A DNA stretch of 64,000 nucleotides, taken from assembly GCF_014633365.1 (NCBI RefSeq), contig NC_068343.1:28427307-28491306 (forward strand). Reading direction: 5' to 3'. Made by a program: the position numbers and the translations under genes. Position 1 is the first letter of the stretch. The number at the start of each line of letters is the position of its first letter. The notes under the pieces were generated by a model that was given only the letters and a program-made list of their open reading frames with translations, made no database searches and had not been told where the DNA came from. Below are positions 23,890 to 35,640 of this stretch, piece by piece. This stretch comes from Diospyros lotus. Taxonomy: Eukaryota > Streptophyta > Magnoliopsida > Ericales > Ebenaceae.

Positions 23890-24570
23890 ATGGATTTAAG
23901 GTGAATATCTATCGAAGACACCTTAGATACATCATCTTCTATCAAGGGATAGACGAGCCCCATCTTAGTTATGCAACCATCTCCATAAACCTTATGATAT
24001 GCTCAACAATTGCCCACGTGCATCTTTTGTCTAGGCCCATCGAAATGATGTCAAAGCATACCAGTCTTCTTATAAGATGACCATGACAACCTTAGGTATA
24101 AGGATTAGTTATACCCATCTCGTATGAGAATTCCATTGACATATAACCAAAATAAATTCTCATGGCGATTTATGTCCAGTGACTTATTCTTTAACATTGA
24201 TCACTTATGCACTTGTATAGGCATCCACATACCTATGGGTGTGAGACCCCCAATGTTATCAAATAGTATAAACATAGCACATACAAGTCTTGCCGTAATT
24301 GTCAATGTCCATTCTTGACATTTCTATGACTTGAGACATTTAATGATGTCTATAAGCTGTGGTGCATCATCTCACATCTTTATAGATTAATCACAATATA
24401 CATCATATGGACTTTTATCTAGCATCATCGGGTTATTACAGTAATAACAAGAAACTAATTGAATGACTTCTTATGAAATTGAATAACTTCTTATTCAACA
24501 ATAAATATGATTGTAATTATCAGTGTATAATATGCCCAATTTGATTAAGTCTAAAGCATCTACACTGACA
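23890..24570 (-). repeat. Fragment of a Copia A-family LTR
   Basis: Reverse complement of roughly the first 690 bases of the Copia A LTR. The LTR start TGTCAGTGTAG is at 24570, and the fragment ends at 23890 in the GGATTTAAAG-type stretch found near 2195 in the 5' LTR. More diverged than the two A LTRs are from each other. LTR F appears to have inserted here. The rest of the A-type LTR is not in the window. Confidence 0.85.
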
Positions 24571-25587
24571 ATGTGAGTCATCCTTTCCTAAATAAGGAGT
24601 TATCTCGAGCATCTTAAATTTCCTGGGTAGTGGTTTTTCCATCATGCTTGCCACAAATGAAAGGTTCGTAAGGGATTGTTCTTCAGAGGCTGGTAATATT
24701 ATTTTTTTTGTTGAAGTACATGTTCTATCATCCTTTTCATATCAACTGTCTCTCAAGTATTGAAGGTCGAAGGGGTATATTCAGTGTCGCTAGTGTGCTC
24801 TGTATACTTTTGACCTCTTCTCATAGGGGTACTAGCAACAGTTTTAGAATGTCTTTCCCTGTGAGGGCTATGCATTAGGTAATCACCTTCTCCTTATTTT
24901 CCTTGACAAGAAGAGTTCGGTGTAGGAGATATTTGTTGATTGTTCCGAGGAGGAGTGGTTTGAGAGTGATTCTCTGGTGGGGCCTCTCCATATGAGTTAT
25001 TTTTTGGTCTTTCTTGACGAGTCCCATTGGACATAGCTGTTTCTAGTATAAACCTCCTCAAGGTGGCAGGCATCTAGCTATAGGGAACCAAATTCTGTAA
25101 TATCCCAACCATCTCACAAATGGCTTGCATCCCTTCGGCATGCTGCTATTGTAGTGCCTTATACTCAGTTCGGGGCACCATTAATGGGGCTTGTGTGCTT
25201 GAGCCTATGTGACCAAGAAAATAAGGTCTCAAAAAGGCATGGGAAGTCATCAGAGATGGAGCTTAGAATTGACTCTCCAATGGGGATGGATGCCTTGGGA
25301 TAGGAGGCTATAGATGGGTAAGGGGAGTGAGACTCTCTTGAGTTGTCTAATAGGTGAGTGGAGGCGGACCCTCATAAGGTGGTTGTTGAGTAAGAGAGAG
25401 CTAACCTTCACAGGAAAGTTGATGAGTGAGAAAGAGTTGGCCCTCACGAGAGGGCTGATGAGTGCCATCTTGTGAGGGTGATTGAGTACCTTGAGAGATG
25501 GTCTGTTGGTTGCTTGAGTTTGTGCCATGTTGAGTATATTGTTTTCTTGACTTTTTGCTCAAGTTTTTCACAGACGGTGCCAATTGT
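24571..25587 (-). pseudogene. Retand/Tat-like gag relic and primer region
   Basis: On the minus strand, just inside the LTR, is the phrase ATTGGCACCGTCTGTG (25569-25584). It is close to the TTGGCGCCGTCTGTGGGAA found after the 5' LTR of plant Retand/Tat elements. A start at 25528 (MAQTQATNRP) leads into broken frames with QATN, PSREGQL and later MQAICEMVGI and LRRFILETAMSNGTRQERP readable to about 24900. I infer an N-terminal gag relic. No zinc knuckle or pol follows before the A-type LTR at 24570. Confidence 0.5.
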
Positions 25588-26552
25588 TGTTACACAGATA
25601 CAATAATAAATTTATTTAAGTGGAAAAAATGTCTTTGAATAATTCACGTATGAATGATGAGTGGAACTCTAAAATAAGCAATGGAAGACCCTCTCAAGAG
25701 TATCTTGACAGCAATGGAAGACTCTCTCGGGGGTGCCTTGGCAACGATGGAAGACTCTTTCAAGGGTGTCAAGAGACTTGTCAGGAAAGAAAATTGGTTA
25801 AGGGCACGGGTGGTTATCCCCATGTAGACCCTCCGATGCTTAAGTCAAACTCGTGGGAAAATAAAGAGTTTAAATGCGAGAGGAAGCTTTGAGTGCTAGA
25901 GATCGCATACGAGAGGAAAGGCCTTTGTATTTATAGTGATGGAGAGGTTTGCTAGCTATCACAAGACCCGATTTCCTTGCCAGGCATCTCAAAGGTCATT
26001 TTTACTGAGTCTCAGGAGGGTGGTTCTGATCGAGTCTCGCGAGGTTGGTTTTGACCGAGTCTCTCCATGGCCGTTTGGATTGAGTCTTATAATGATTGTT
26101 TTATGTGAAAATGCACAAGTGCACTTGGGTGTGAGCAAGCACGGGCATGGGCATTCACGAGCACAGGCATAAAGGTAGGTGCACAAATGTGCCAATGCAT
26201 GGGCGACGCATAGGCGTGGGCATGGGTGCGAGCATCCAGCAAATGGGGCACCCCTAAGAGACTTTCTCTTGGGGGTACATTGTATCGATGAAAGAGTTTC
26301 TCAGGGGCATTGGGCACCCCCGAGAGAGGTCTCTCAAGGGTGGAGGCGCCCTCCTTTTTTCCTTGGCTATGTTGTTGTGTGGTAGCATGGGAGGAATGTG
26401 GCCAAATAGTAGTTGCATGAAGCGACCACTATTTGGCCACTTTCATGCGGCCTGGCCCCTCCCCCCCTTTGGTTACATCAAACAGCCATGCTAGGGGTCA
26501 TTTCTTCCATCTCTTTGGACTTCTTATTATTATAATTTTGGTAGGCATAACA
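25588..26552 (-). repeat. Retand/Tat-like LTR, minus orientation
   Basis: On the minus strand it begins TGTTATGCC (26552), has TATA box CTATAAATAC (about 25932-25941), then a GACTTAAGCATCGGAGGGTC stretch (25826-25845). That stretch corresponds to the well-known GACTTGAGCGTCGGAG of plant Retand LTRs. It ends GTGTAACA near 25588. The TATA-to-GACTTRAGC order fixes the orientation. Three 33-bp tandem units lie at about 25676-25775. Flanking duplication not identified. Confidence 0.65.
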
Positions 26553-27635
26553 CCAAGCATAACAAAGGAAAACTAGGTATTTTTGAGAGAGAGATTTAAC
26601 TTTCTCCAATTCATAGAATATATAAACACAAAACGAACACTAGGGAGAATACCATAAACATAATGCAGAAACATAAAAGCATACACAAAATATGTAGAAA
26701 GCGAATCAATAAGCATATCAAGGATTATAAAATAGAGAATGTTCAGAATGTGCATGTTGTATCAAAATAAAAGTAAGTTTGTGCTTTCTATCAACCAAAT
26801 ATGCATGTCATATAAAAAAAAAGTAAGTTTGTGCTTCATATCAACCAAGCATTCTTAGACACTTCCAAACTCCCCAACAACTAGTTCTTGAAGCTCATTA
26901 AATGCCCCCAACTACCACTACCAATCTTATTTTAGGAAGCACTCATTAAGCACTAAAAATTGAGAGCTGATGGATCATTTAAGAGGCTTAGAGAATTTAT
27001 TACAAGCATCCATTGTCTTATCTACTCCCAAGTGCTCAAAAGTGTTCAAAATTTTTTCTCTACTTAAGACTTTGAGATCTTTCATTGCATTTATTGTTTT
27101 TAGGTCATGTAATTTTTGAGAGAATTTGAAATTTTGTCTCGCAGATCCTTTCTTATTGAATTCTCGTTATATTTTCCTAGCAAGTGTCTAAAGCTACTTT
27201 GATAGTAAGAGATTGTAATTTTTAATCTTGCGAACTAGAGGGCCTACTTGTGATCAAGTGAGAGAAGGTAGTGAAGTTTTGAAATCTTTAGTGAGGAGCT
27301 AATGGAATGGATTAGGCCGATTTCATTGAACACTTAAAAATTAATTTGTGTCTTCTTTGTTTTTTATTTCATTACATTTATCCTATCAAGCAATTTATCA
27401 ATCATTATTTTTAGCACTAAATACTCATTGAGGCAAAATTTTTTTCAAATTAAGCTAAATCTTTTAAACAACCAATTCACCCCTCATCTTTGGTTGTGAC
27501 GCCATTGCTAGTCATTTTATCAACATTGAATGACTCAATTGAGTATCAGCTTGTTAAGCTCCAATATCTCTTTGTTAATGCTTAATCAAGTGATAAAAAA
27601 TGATTTCGAGTATCTAAGTCAGCAATTGAGTGAAT
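26553..27635. other. Unclassified LTR-like relic
   Basis: No coding frame of note. The stretch AACCAATTCACCCCTCATCTT near 27470-27490 resembles the 3' end of SIRE/Maximus-type Copia LTRs. 27525-27635 contains repeated CAATTGAGT/TCAATTGAGT motifs that recur at 46332-46648 and 53978-54190. I infer that these are parts of one old host sequence later split by C, J and I. Confidence 0.35.
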
Positions 27636-28034
27636 CATTTTATAATACCCCATATTTTCGTGAAGATGCCACGTATTTTAAGTGAGTTTAAAATATCAAA
27701 AAATATGTTTGAAATGGCAACAAGTGACCAAATCAGTCGCAGGGAGTGCCCTAGAGTTTAGATACTTGAGGACAAAGGTATATTTTTTACGAGCGTCTCG
27801 AGGCGAGATTTATGATGCTGAAAGAAATTAAATCAGAGACGATTTTTCGGTTAAGCTAAGTTGTAGCCTAAAATAGCCGAATGATGGTAAGGGGCTTCGA
27901 GAAATTGTACATGTCGAGTAATTTTGAGTTATTAATTTTGAGATTTTAAGTATCTCGATAAATTTGATGTTTGAGGGTGTAATTGTAATTAGAGAATTAT
28001 CCAAACGAAATAAGGATAAAATTAAGAGCCTATG

Positions 28035-28563
28035 TAGGGGTGTTCGCGGTGCGGTTTGGCCGGTCTGAATCATTTTCAACACACCAAACCGCTAGTGCGG
28101 TTTTTCAACCAAACCAGACCGTGATCTGGTTTGGGTTCGGCCAAACCACACCAAACCAGACCACATTTACGGTCTGGTTTGGTGCGGTTTACCGCGGTTT
28201 GAAATGCTACTTAAAATCACTAAAAAAGATATTTAAAAATGGTAAATTAAGACACAAATATTGGTAAATAAAGACAATTAAACATAAATAAATAGGAGCA
28301 AAAAATAAAGACAAAATAATGTAAAAAATAAATAGGATGGGGCTACCAATTATTAGACTTTTATAATAATAATTTTTTTATAATTTTTTTTATTATTTTC
28401 TTGGGTGGTTCGGTTTTAAACCGAACCGCCAATTGTCCAAATCGCAAACCGCGCGGTTTGGACAGAATCCAAACTGTTTTCGATCGCAAAAAAAAAAAAA
28501 AAAACAACCGATCGGTTCGGTTTTGCCGGTTTTCGCGGTGCACCGGTTTTTTTGAACACCCCA
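28035..28563. mobile_element. hAT-type MITE
   Basis: 529 bp, with termini TAGGGGTGTTC and GAACACCCCA as inverted repeats and a perfect 8-bp duplication AGCCTATG (28027-28034 and 28564-28571). The empty site is visible in the 3' LTR near 42531 (AGAGCCTATGTGGTAAA). The interior is non-coding and rich in AACCGAACCG/GCGGTTTGG palindromic blocks, with an A18-type run near 28488. An 8-bp duplication plus terminal GGGGTG is typical of hAT. Needs a transposase in trans. Confidence 0.85.
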
Positions 28564-28769
28564 AGCCTATGTAGTAAAATATTAAAGTTGAGGACTTGAA
28601 ATAAGGGCCAAAACGTTATTTGGGAGAAGTTTGGGGTTTTAGCTTGGATTTCAAAAGTTAAATTCATTCTAGCTTTGGATTTGAAAAGCCATTCATTTAT
28701 AGGTTTGAGCATTTGGAGTCCATGGCTAAGATTGTGACGAGTGGCATAATATGATTGGTTGAAGAAATC

Positions 28770-28777
28770 TATAAATA
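28770..28777 (+). promoter_or_regulatory. TATA box of the C 5' LTR
   Basis: TATAAATA followed by AGGCATCATT. The same box occurs in the 3' LTR at 42737-42744. Confidence 0.6.
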
Positions 28778-29584
28778 GGCATCATTTGTTGTTCTCAAAT
28801 CATTCCAAACAAGTTTGAGAGTTGAGGCACTCTAAGAAGAGAAGCTTTCTCTAGAGAGAGAGAAGGAAGTTCGGTAAGAAGGCGGGAAGAAATCGAAGGA
28901 GAAGCCAGGGAGAACAAGTCTTGCCGGTGTTACGAGCCTTCGCCGGAATTTTCCAAAATCAGTTAGAAAAAAAGCGAGGTAAGTCCAATTTTTTTGATAA
29001 TCCTGTAGAGGGGAAAAAGAGGGTCGCCACTACAAAAAATTTGATTTTTAGCGGCGGTTTCTAAAACCGCCATAAAAAATGAAATTTTGCGGCGGTTTTG
29101 AAAAACTGTCGCAAAATTCATTAAAACATTTAATTTTGCGGTAGTTTTCAAAAAAATTGCCGCTAAATTTAAAAAATAATTAAATAATTTAAAATTAAAA
29201 TTAAATTAACATTTGCGGCGGTTTCGAAAATCGCCGCAAAATTCATCAAAAAATTTAATTTAGCGACGGTTTTGAAAAATCGCCGCTAAATTAAAAAATA
29301 ATTAAGTAATTTAAAATTAAAATTAAATTAACATTTACGGCGGTTTTCAAAACCGCCGTAAAATTCATCAAAAAATTTAATTTAAACCGCCGCTAAATTA
29401 AAAAAATAATTAAATAATTTATAATTAAAATTAAATTAATATTTGCGACAGTTTTTAAAAAACCACTGCTAAATTCAAAAATAATAAATTAATTTATAAT
29501 TAAAATTAAATTGAATTAAATTAATAAAAAGAAATACAAAATCTTAAAAAGAAATTTAAAATTTAATTTAAATTAATTACAAAA

Positions 29585-30600
29585 TCTTTATATATATAAA
29601 AGTAGGATGGTCTTGAAAAAAGAAATTTTCCTCCAAAACTTGCATTAATGATTTGCAATTAATACTTATTGTATTAATAATTTATATTTTGTAATTTGTA
29701 TTAATAATTTAAAATTTTCAATTTCTTTGAAATAATAAGTTGTAATAAAATTTTTCCCCAAAACTTACATTAATGATTTGCATTTAGTACTTATTGCATT
29801 AATAATTTACATTTTGTAATTTGCATCTTTATATATATAAAAGTACGATAATCTTAAAACAAGAAATTTTCCCCCAAAACTTGCATTAATGATTTGCAAT
29901 TAATACTTATTGTATTAATAATTTATATTTTGTAATTTGCATTAATAATTTAAAATTTTCAATTGCTTTGAAATAATAAGTAGTAATAAAATTTTTCTCC
30001 AAAACTTGCATTAATGATTTGCATTTAGTACTTATTGCATTAATGATTTACATTTTGTAATTTGCATCTTTATATATATAAAAGTACGATAATCTTAAAA
30101 CAAGAAATTTCCCCTCAAAACTTGCATTAATGATTTGTAATTAATACTTATTATATTAATAATTTATATTTTGTAATTTGCATTAATAATTTAAAATTTT
30201 CAATTGCTTTGAAATAATAAGTAGTAAATTTTTTTTCCCCCAAAACTTGCATTAATGATTTGCATTTAGTACTTATTGCATTAATAATTTACATTTTGTA
30301 ATTTGCATCTTTATATATATAAAAGTAGGATAGTCTTGAAAAAAGAAATTTCCCTCCAAAACTTGCATTAATGATTTACAATTAATACTTATTGTATTAA
30401 TAATTTACATTTTGTAATTTGCATTAATAATTTAAATCTTTCAATTGCTTTGAAATAATAAGTAGTAATAAAAATTTCCCCCAAGATTTGCATTAATGAT
30501 TTGCGTTTAATACTTAATTATTGCATTAATAATTTACATTTTATAATTTGCATTAATAATTTAAATCTTTCAATTGTTTTGAAATAATATGTACTAATTA
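29585..30600. repeat. 241-bp tandem repeat, four copies
   Basis: Copies start at 29585, 29826, 30067 and 30308, each with TCTTTATATATATAAAAG. Within each unit, AACTTGCATTAATGATTTG occurs twice, so the unit is itself a diverged duplication of about 120 bp. The last copy drifts off near 30600. Confidence 0.9.
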
Positions 30601-31413
30601 TTGTAAAATTAATAATAAATTTTAAATATATGAGTTTTTCAATGCTAATTGTTTTGTATTAAATTTGCATTAGTTTTAGGAGAAATATTAATAGATAACT
30701 TAAACTATTAATTAAGTCATAGAAAATTATCTATTTATTTAAAATATTATTTTTATATCTTTATTCTATGTATATTTATATAATATTAAAATATGATAGT
30801 CAAATAAAGTATTTTGCCAAGTGTCAATCAATGGTGAATTTTTTCCCTAAAAAATTTGCATTAAATCAAAGGTAGTGATTAATTAATTATTAATTATTTT
30901 AATAATTATATTATAGTGTTGAAAATGTGATGTCTTAACAAATTCATAAAAAATTATTTAAGATTGTCAAATGCCAGGGTTTTTCAATGCTAATTAATAT
31001 TTAAGGTATCACGTTTTTAAGACTATGGAAGAAATCAAAATTCATTTTTTTAAAATTTTATTATTATTGAAAAAACTTATTCTTACTCATATTTAAGAGT
31101 TTTAATTTATATTTATAATTATAATATAATAAATAGAAAATATCAAACGTATTTAAGTGAAAATATTATAGATTTTATAATATTTATTTATAAATAAATA
31201 TAATATAATAAAAAATTATAAGTATATTGAATTAAAAGTGTTCTCCATTAGCATATTGAATAGTGAATAATTAAGTAAACTTAAATTCTTTCAACATGAT
31301 TAAAGATTAAAAAAATTATAATTATCAATTTTGTTAAAATTATTTAAAATAATAAATTTATTTTTTTATTTTTAAATTAAACTCTCCCATATATCACACG
31401 GGTTCACCACTAG
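29585..31413. mobile_element. Helitron-like element nested in the CACTA element
   Basis: It starts with TC directly after an A (29584) and ends with CTAG directly before a T (31414), the A|T insertion pattern of Helitrons. Shortly before the end is CCCATATATCACACGGG (31386-31402), a weak version of the usual 3' hairpin, followed by TTCACCACTAG. The 5' sequence TCTTTATATATATAAAAG is repeated four times at exactly 241-bp spacing. No Rep/helicase coding is present, so it is non-autonomous. Assignment rests on termini alone. Confidence 0.55.
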
Positions 31414-33130
31414 TTAACTAAAAATTTAATTTAGAAAAATAAAAATAAATTTAACAAAATTTTAATAATTTTAAAAAATATATAATTTTTTTATTTTTAA
31501 TCAATTAATTTAGTTAATTTAATTCAATTAATTTATTTTTAATTTATTCCTTTACTCTTTTAAAAAATAATAAATTAATTAATGTTTTTCTTTCTATATT
31601 AAAAAATATAAAATATAATTTTAGAAAGTAGTGGTATATAATTTATATATGCGGTTATATAACAAGGGAGCTTGGTAGATCAGATGGTTACTCGCCACGT
31701 GGCGCGTGGACATGCGGCCACGTGGCTGGGCGGGCATAGGCGGGTGGGCGGCTCCAAGCGAGTGGGCGCGAGCGGGTGGGAGAAATTAAAATTTTTAATT
31801 TTATTTTAATTTTAGAGGCAATTTTAGAAACCATTGCTAAAATTAAAAATTTTAAATTTGTTTTATTTTAGCAGCAGTTTCTAAAACCGCCGTTAAAATT
31901 AAAAATTTTAATTTTTTTTTAATTTTTACGACGATTTTTTATTTTAAAAAGTATCGCTAAATCGCTAATTTTGGGGCGATTTTAAAACCGCCACAAAAAA
32001 TATGATTTGCGGCGGTTATTCCAGCGGTTGGTCAAAATTGCCGCTAAATGCTTCGTGACGGCTGATTTAGCAGCAGTTTTGAAAATCGTCGCTAAATCAC
32101 TTAGCGGGGGTTAAAAATCATCGCTAAATGCAAAAAAATCCGTCGCTAAATGTCAATTTTTTTGTAGTGCACGTATGTTCAAACGGGGGTTGAATCGGAG
32201 TTAAAATGAGGAAGTTATGGCCGAAATACCAAACCGGGGCGAAACAGTCCGAAACTGTTGTGCAGCGCGTGAGATACATGCGTCGAAAAATAGCTGCGCG
32301 TGAGGGCACGTGGCCCACTTTTCTAGGGCACGTGAGGGGCCCATTTTTCTTCAAATTTTCTAGTTTTTCCCCTAATTTAATTCTCCTCAACCTTATGTAA
32401 AAATATTTGAGTTCAGGTTTACCAAAACGTGTATTTTCTGCAGAAACCTAAGCCGTTTGCAGTGAAACCGTACCGTCCAAGAGATAAACCAACAAGGTGA
32501 GACTTCTATACTTCAAATCCTATTTTTTATTCTCTTATAAGAGACTTCTATTGCATGAGATGTGTTTCATGAAGTTCTTATACGCAAACTCTTGTTATTC
32601 TCTTACGTGAAATCATGTTGCATATATGAAATGTATTTTTTCTAAAAATTATATGCTATTGGCTTTTTAATTATTGCATTTATAAAATTTGTGTGGCCAT
32701 ACTATTGCACTTATTTATTGTTGGCCCAAAAGTCAGATATCCCCCAAGAGGCGCTATGCGTGAGCCATTGAGAAAGCTCTCGTGGGGAAGACCGTGAGTC
32801 TAAGGAACAACAGATGTGGTGCTTGCATGAGTTCTATGAGGTCGGGCCGAAGTGACATGGTTAGAGACCTCCCGAGAGGCGCTATGCGTGCGCCATTGAA
32901 AAAGCTCTCGTTGGAGGAGGCTGACATGTTCACGAGGCACTTCGGAGTAGTTCTTGTTGTATTCTCATACATTTTATACCTGATCATGCATCGATATAAA
33001 TTATTTTTGGAATTTCTCACTAGAAGATTCATCTTCTAGTTGGACTATGTCCCTGGTATATTCAAACGTTACAGGTTCGAGTGGCTCTAAGGGAAATGAG
33101 GTAGCTGAAGAATTAACTTAAAGTACTATC

Positions 33131-35640
33131 TGTAACACCCCCTCTCCTAGAACTGCCCGAGAAGAGGTGCTACGGGGAAAACAAAATAAACTAGCTGATA
33201 AACTGAAATTGGATACCATGACTAAACATCTCAATCAACTGGAATAAAAACTCTGAGACATTACAAACTGAAAAGCATAAACTCTGACTAAGGGACCATC
33301 CCTCAACTGAAATATAAAATAGATCTAAACTGAGAAAACACTATAAACTCAACAGACTCTCAGACATCTTTTATCTTGAGCGGCTCCATGTACACACACT
33401 ATTAAACACTGCTGCTAGGCCCCACATCTGATACTCCGCTGCTAGAATCTGGAGGGTGAAGAGTACAAGGTGAGTTACAAAAGCTCAGCAAGTAATAAGC
33501 TGGAAAGAATACTAAAGCTGAATCGAAGAATAACGATACTGATAAATAACTAACTGAACTTGTACTGTATAATCACTGTCTGTTTGCATTAATAACAATG
33601 TAATGCATATAAATTGTAAATTAAATGCAAGTATGCAACTTTGGCTCATAGGCCCACATAATCTGATAATACACACCTGTCTGATCTGGAACCTGCGTAC
33701 ATAAAAACTGTAAGCACATATTGTGGGCAATATGCCCCTAGCCCCCTAGTGGCCCCCAGGCAGGCAACTCATAAACTGAGTTGAAACTGAAACTAATGGG
33801 GTCCCCGCAGACAAGCCGCCTGGTGCGTATAATGCAATGCAATGCTCACATAAATGCTAGCACACGATATGTAGTGCTCCATATAAAGTCATGCTCAATG
33901 CTCATGCCAAAATGTATGCACATAATCTCACAAAATAATGCTGATCATGTTATAATAATACTAAACATGATATGATCTTCATCTATATATTAGAATACAA
34001 AGATTCAATGAACTATGATTTAAGGTATGGGTATGATTAACTTGTCATGTTCTGGCTTATGAATTCAATGTTGGAAGGTTTTGAATACATTAATTTAATT
34101 AAACTTGAATTAGGACTCACTGGAAGCTAAATTGGATTTCAAGTCATTCGAATATCAGGAAGGATATCCGGATATGATGAAAGACATCCGGATATGAAGA
34201 AGGCTCATTCGGATACACTGAAATTCAAAGCAGAAGCTATTCGAATATGCTGGGATATATTCGGATATGAACTAGGACATCCGGATATGATTCTGGTCAT
34301 CCGGATATCTCACTGATGCATTCGGATATAACTGGGGACTATTCGAATGAAAAATTCAACTTTTGAGGGAGGCATTCGGATATCAGGCGAGACATCAGGA
34401 TATTATCTTGACCTTTCCGGATGTATAAACAAACCATCTAGATATCATACTCGAAGAACTTTAGATATATCTGGATACGATACAAGGTATCCGAATATTA
34501 GAACTTAGAGTAATAGAACTTGCAATCCAAAATGGATAAGGATTAATGGAACTTGCAATCCAAAATGGAAGACGATTAATGGAACTTGCAATCCAAAATG
34601 GATAAGGATTAATGGAACTTGCAATCCAAAATGGATGAGGATTAATAGAACTGGCAATCCAAAATGGATAAGGATTAATAGAACTGACAATCCAAAATGG
34701 ATAAGAATTAATGGAACTTGCAATCCAAAATGGATAAGGATTAATAGAACTTGCAATCCAAAATGGATAAGGATTAATCGAACTTGCAATCCAAAATGGA
34801 TATGGATTACTGGAACTTGCAATCCAAAATGGATAAGGATTAATAGAACTTGCAATCCAAAATGGATAAGGATTAATAAAACTTGCTCATAACTTCACTG
34901 TTATACGCATATATATATATACGTCTCTGCTTACTGATATAAAATCTGAGAACTCAATGAAGAACTGGAATAATCAAAAAAACTGATATGAACCTGTAAT
35001 GGAAGGGATTACAGGAAGAATATTTGCCTAATAGAACTCTTTGATTGAACCTTGGAGCGATCCTGAAGACTCTAGCAAGCCTCTGCTATCTCTTGGCCTT
35101 TCTATTCTTCACATGGCGTGAAGAAAAGCTAAGCTAATGGGCTCTATATATAGACATAAAGTCCTAGATCTCTTTCCTTTTATAACTTGGAATCCCTCTC
35201 CCAATTGAATTTGGAAACTCTCAAAACCTTCTCTTATTGGGACTAGGAGACTCTTAGTCCAAATCCATCTCATACATGGATTCTCATTCTTCTTTAAATA
35301 CATAGTCCCACTTAACTAATAATAATACAAAAATTATTATTAAAACTCTCAAATAATAATAAAACTCCAAAATTACCTTCATGCCCTTGCATTTAATCCA
35401 CAAAATAAATGCCATTTAAATGCTATTTAAATACTATTATCTCAATTAAAAATCACTAGTTTGTCACCTTGGCAAATTCTTTAACTCCAAAATTAAAAAG
35501 AAATAAATGCTATTCTTTTCCTTCAAAATCTCTAAATTGTCACATTAAATAATTAATTGGCAAAATTGTTTAATCAAATACTTCAACAATTAATTAAATC
35601 ATTCTTGAATAAATACTGGGCCCTCTAACGGGTCGTTACA
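33131..35640 (-). mobile_element. Solo LTR D1 (minus orientation)
   Basis: TGTAACACCCCC to GGGTCGTTACA on the plus strand, 2510 bp, flanked by perfect CTATC (33126-33130 and 35641-35645). It is the reverse complement of D2 (36697-37964). Comparison with promoter-like features in D2 puts the sense orientation of D1 on the minus strand. Carries an ATCCGGATAT-rich region (34140-34500) and an 11-copy 33-bp tandem repeat (34522-34884). No genes. Frames across the tandem repeat are by-products of its length being a multiple of three. Confidence 0.92.
34522..34884. repeat. 33-bp tandem repeat, 11 copies
   Basis: Each unit contains CAATCCAAAATGGATAAGG with few substitutions. Only about two units are present in the sister LTR D2 (37455-37525). 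Units abut directly, with no spacers. Confidence 0.95.

Larger units (their letters stand above)
29028..32169. mobile_element. Non-autonomous CACTA element
   Basis: Left terminus CACTACAAAAAAT and right terminus TTTTTTTGTAGTG are inverted repeats. The 3-bp duplication is CGC (29025-29027) and CAC (32170-32172), one transition. The uninterrupted site GGGTCGCGTAGG is present in the 3' LTR near 42989. Subterminal regions (29041-29480 and 31850-32160) are packed with inverted units of the GCGGCGGTTT/AAACCGCCGC type in both orientations, the usual transposase-binding arrangement of CACTA elements. No transposase frame exists. A Helitron-like element occupies 29585-31413. Confidence 0.85.

Noticed and set aside
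31660..31700. tRNA- or SINE-like box near GGAGCTTGGTAGATCAG
   Set aside because: No matching B box, acceptor stem or poly-A tail; does not fit a Pol III promoter.
34522..34884. CRISPR-like direct repeats
   Set aside because: Units abut with no unique spacers, there are no cas genes, and the DNA is plant nuclear.
34505..34892. Repetitive proteins on both strands (NPKWIRINRTC and LILIHFGLQVP repeats)
   Set aside because: Produced by the 33-bp tandem repeat, whose length is a multiple of three. No start context, and it lies inside a solo LTR.
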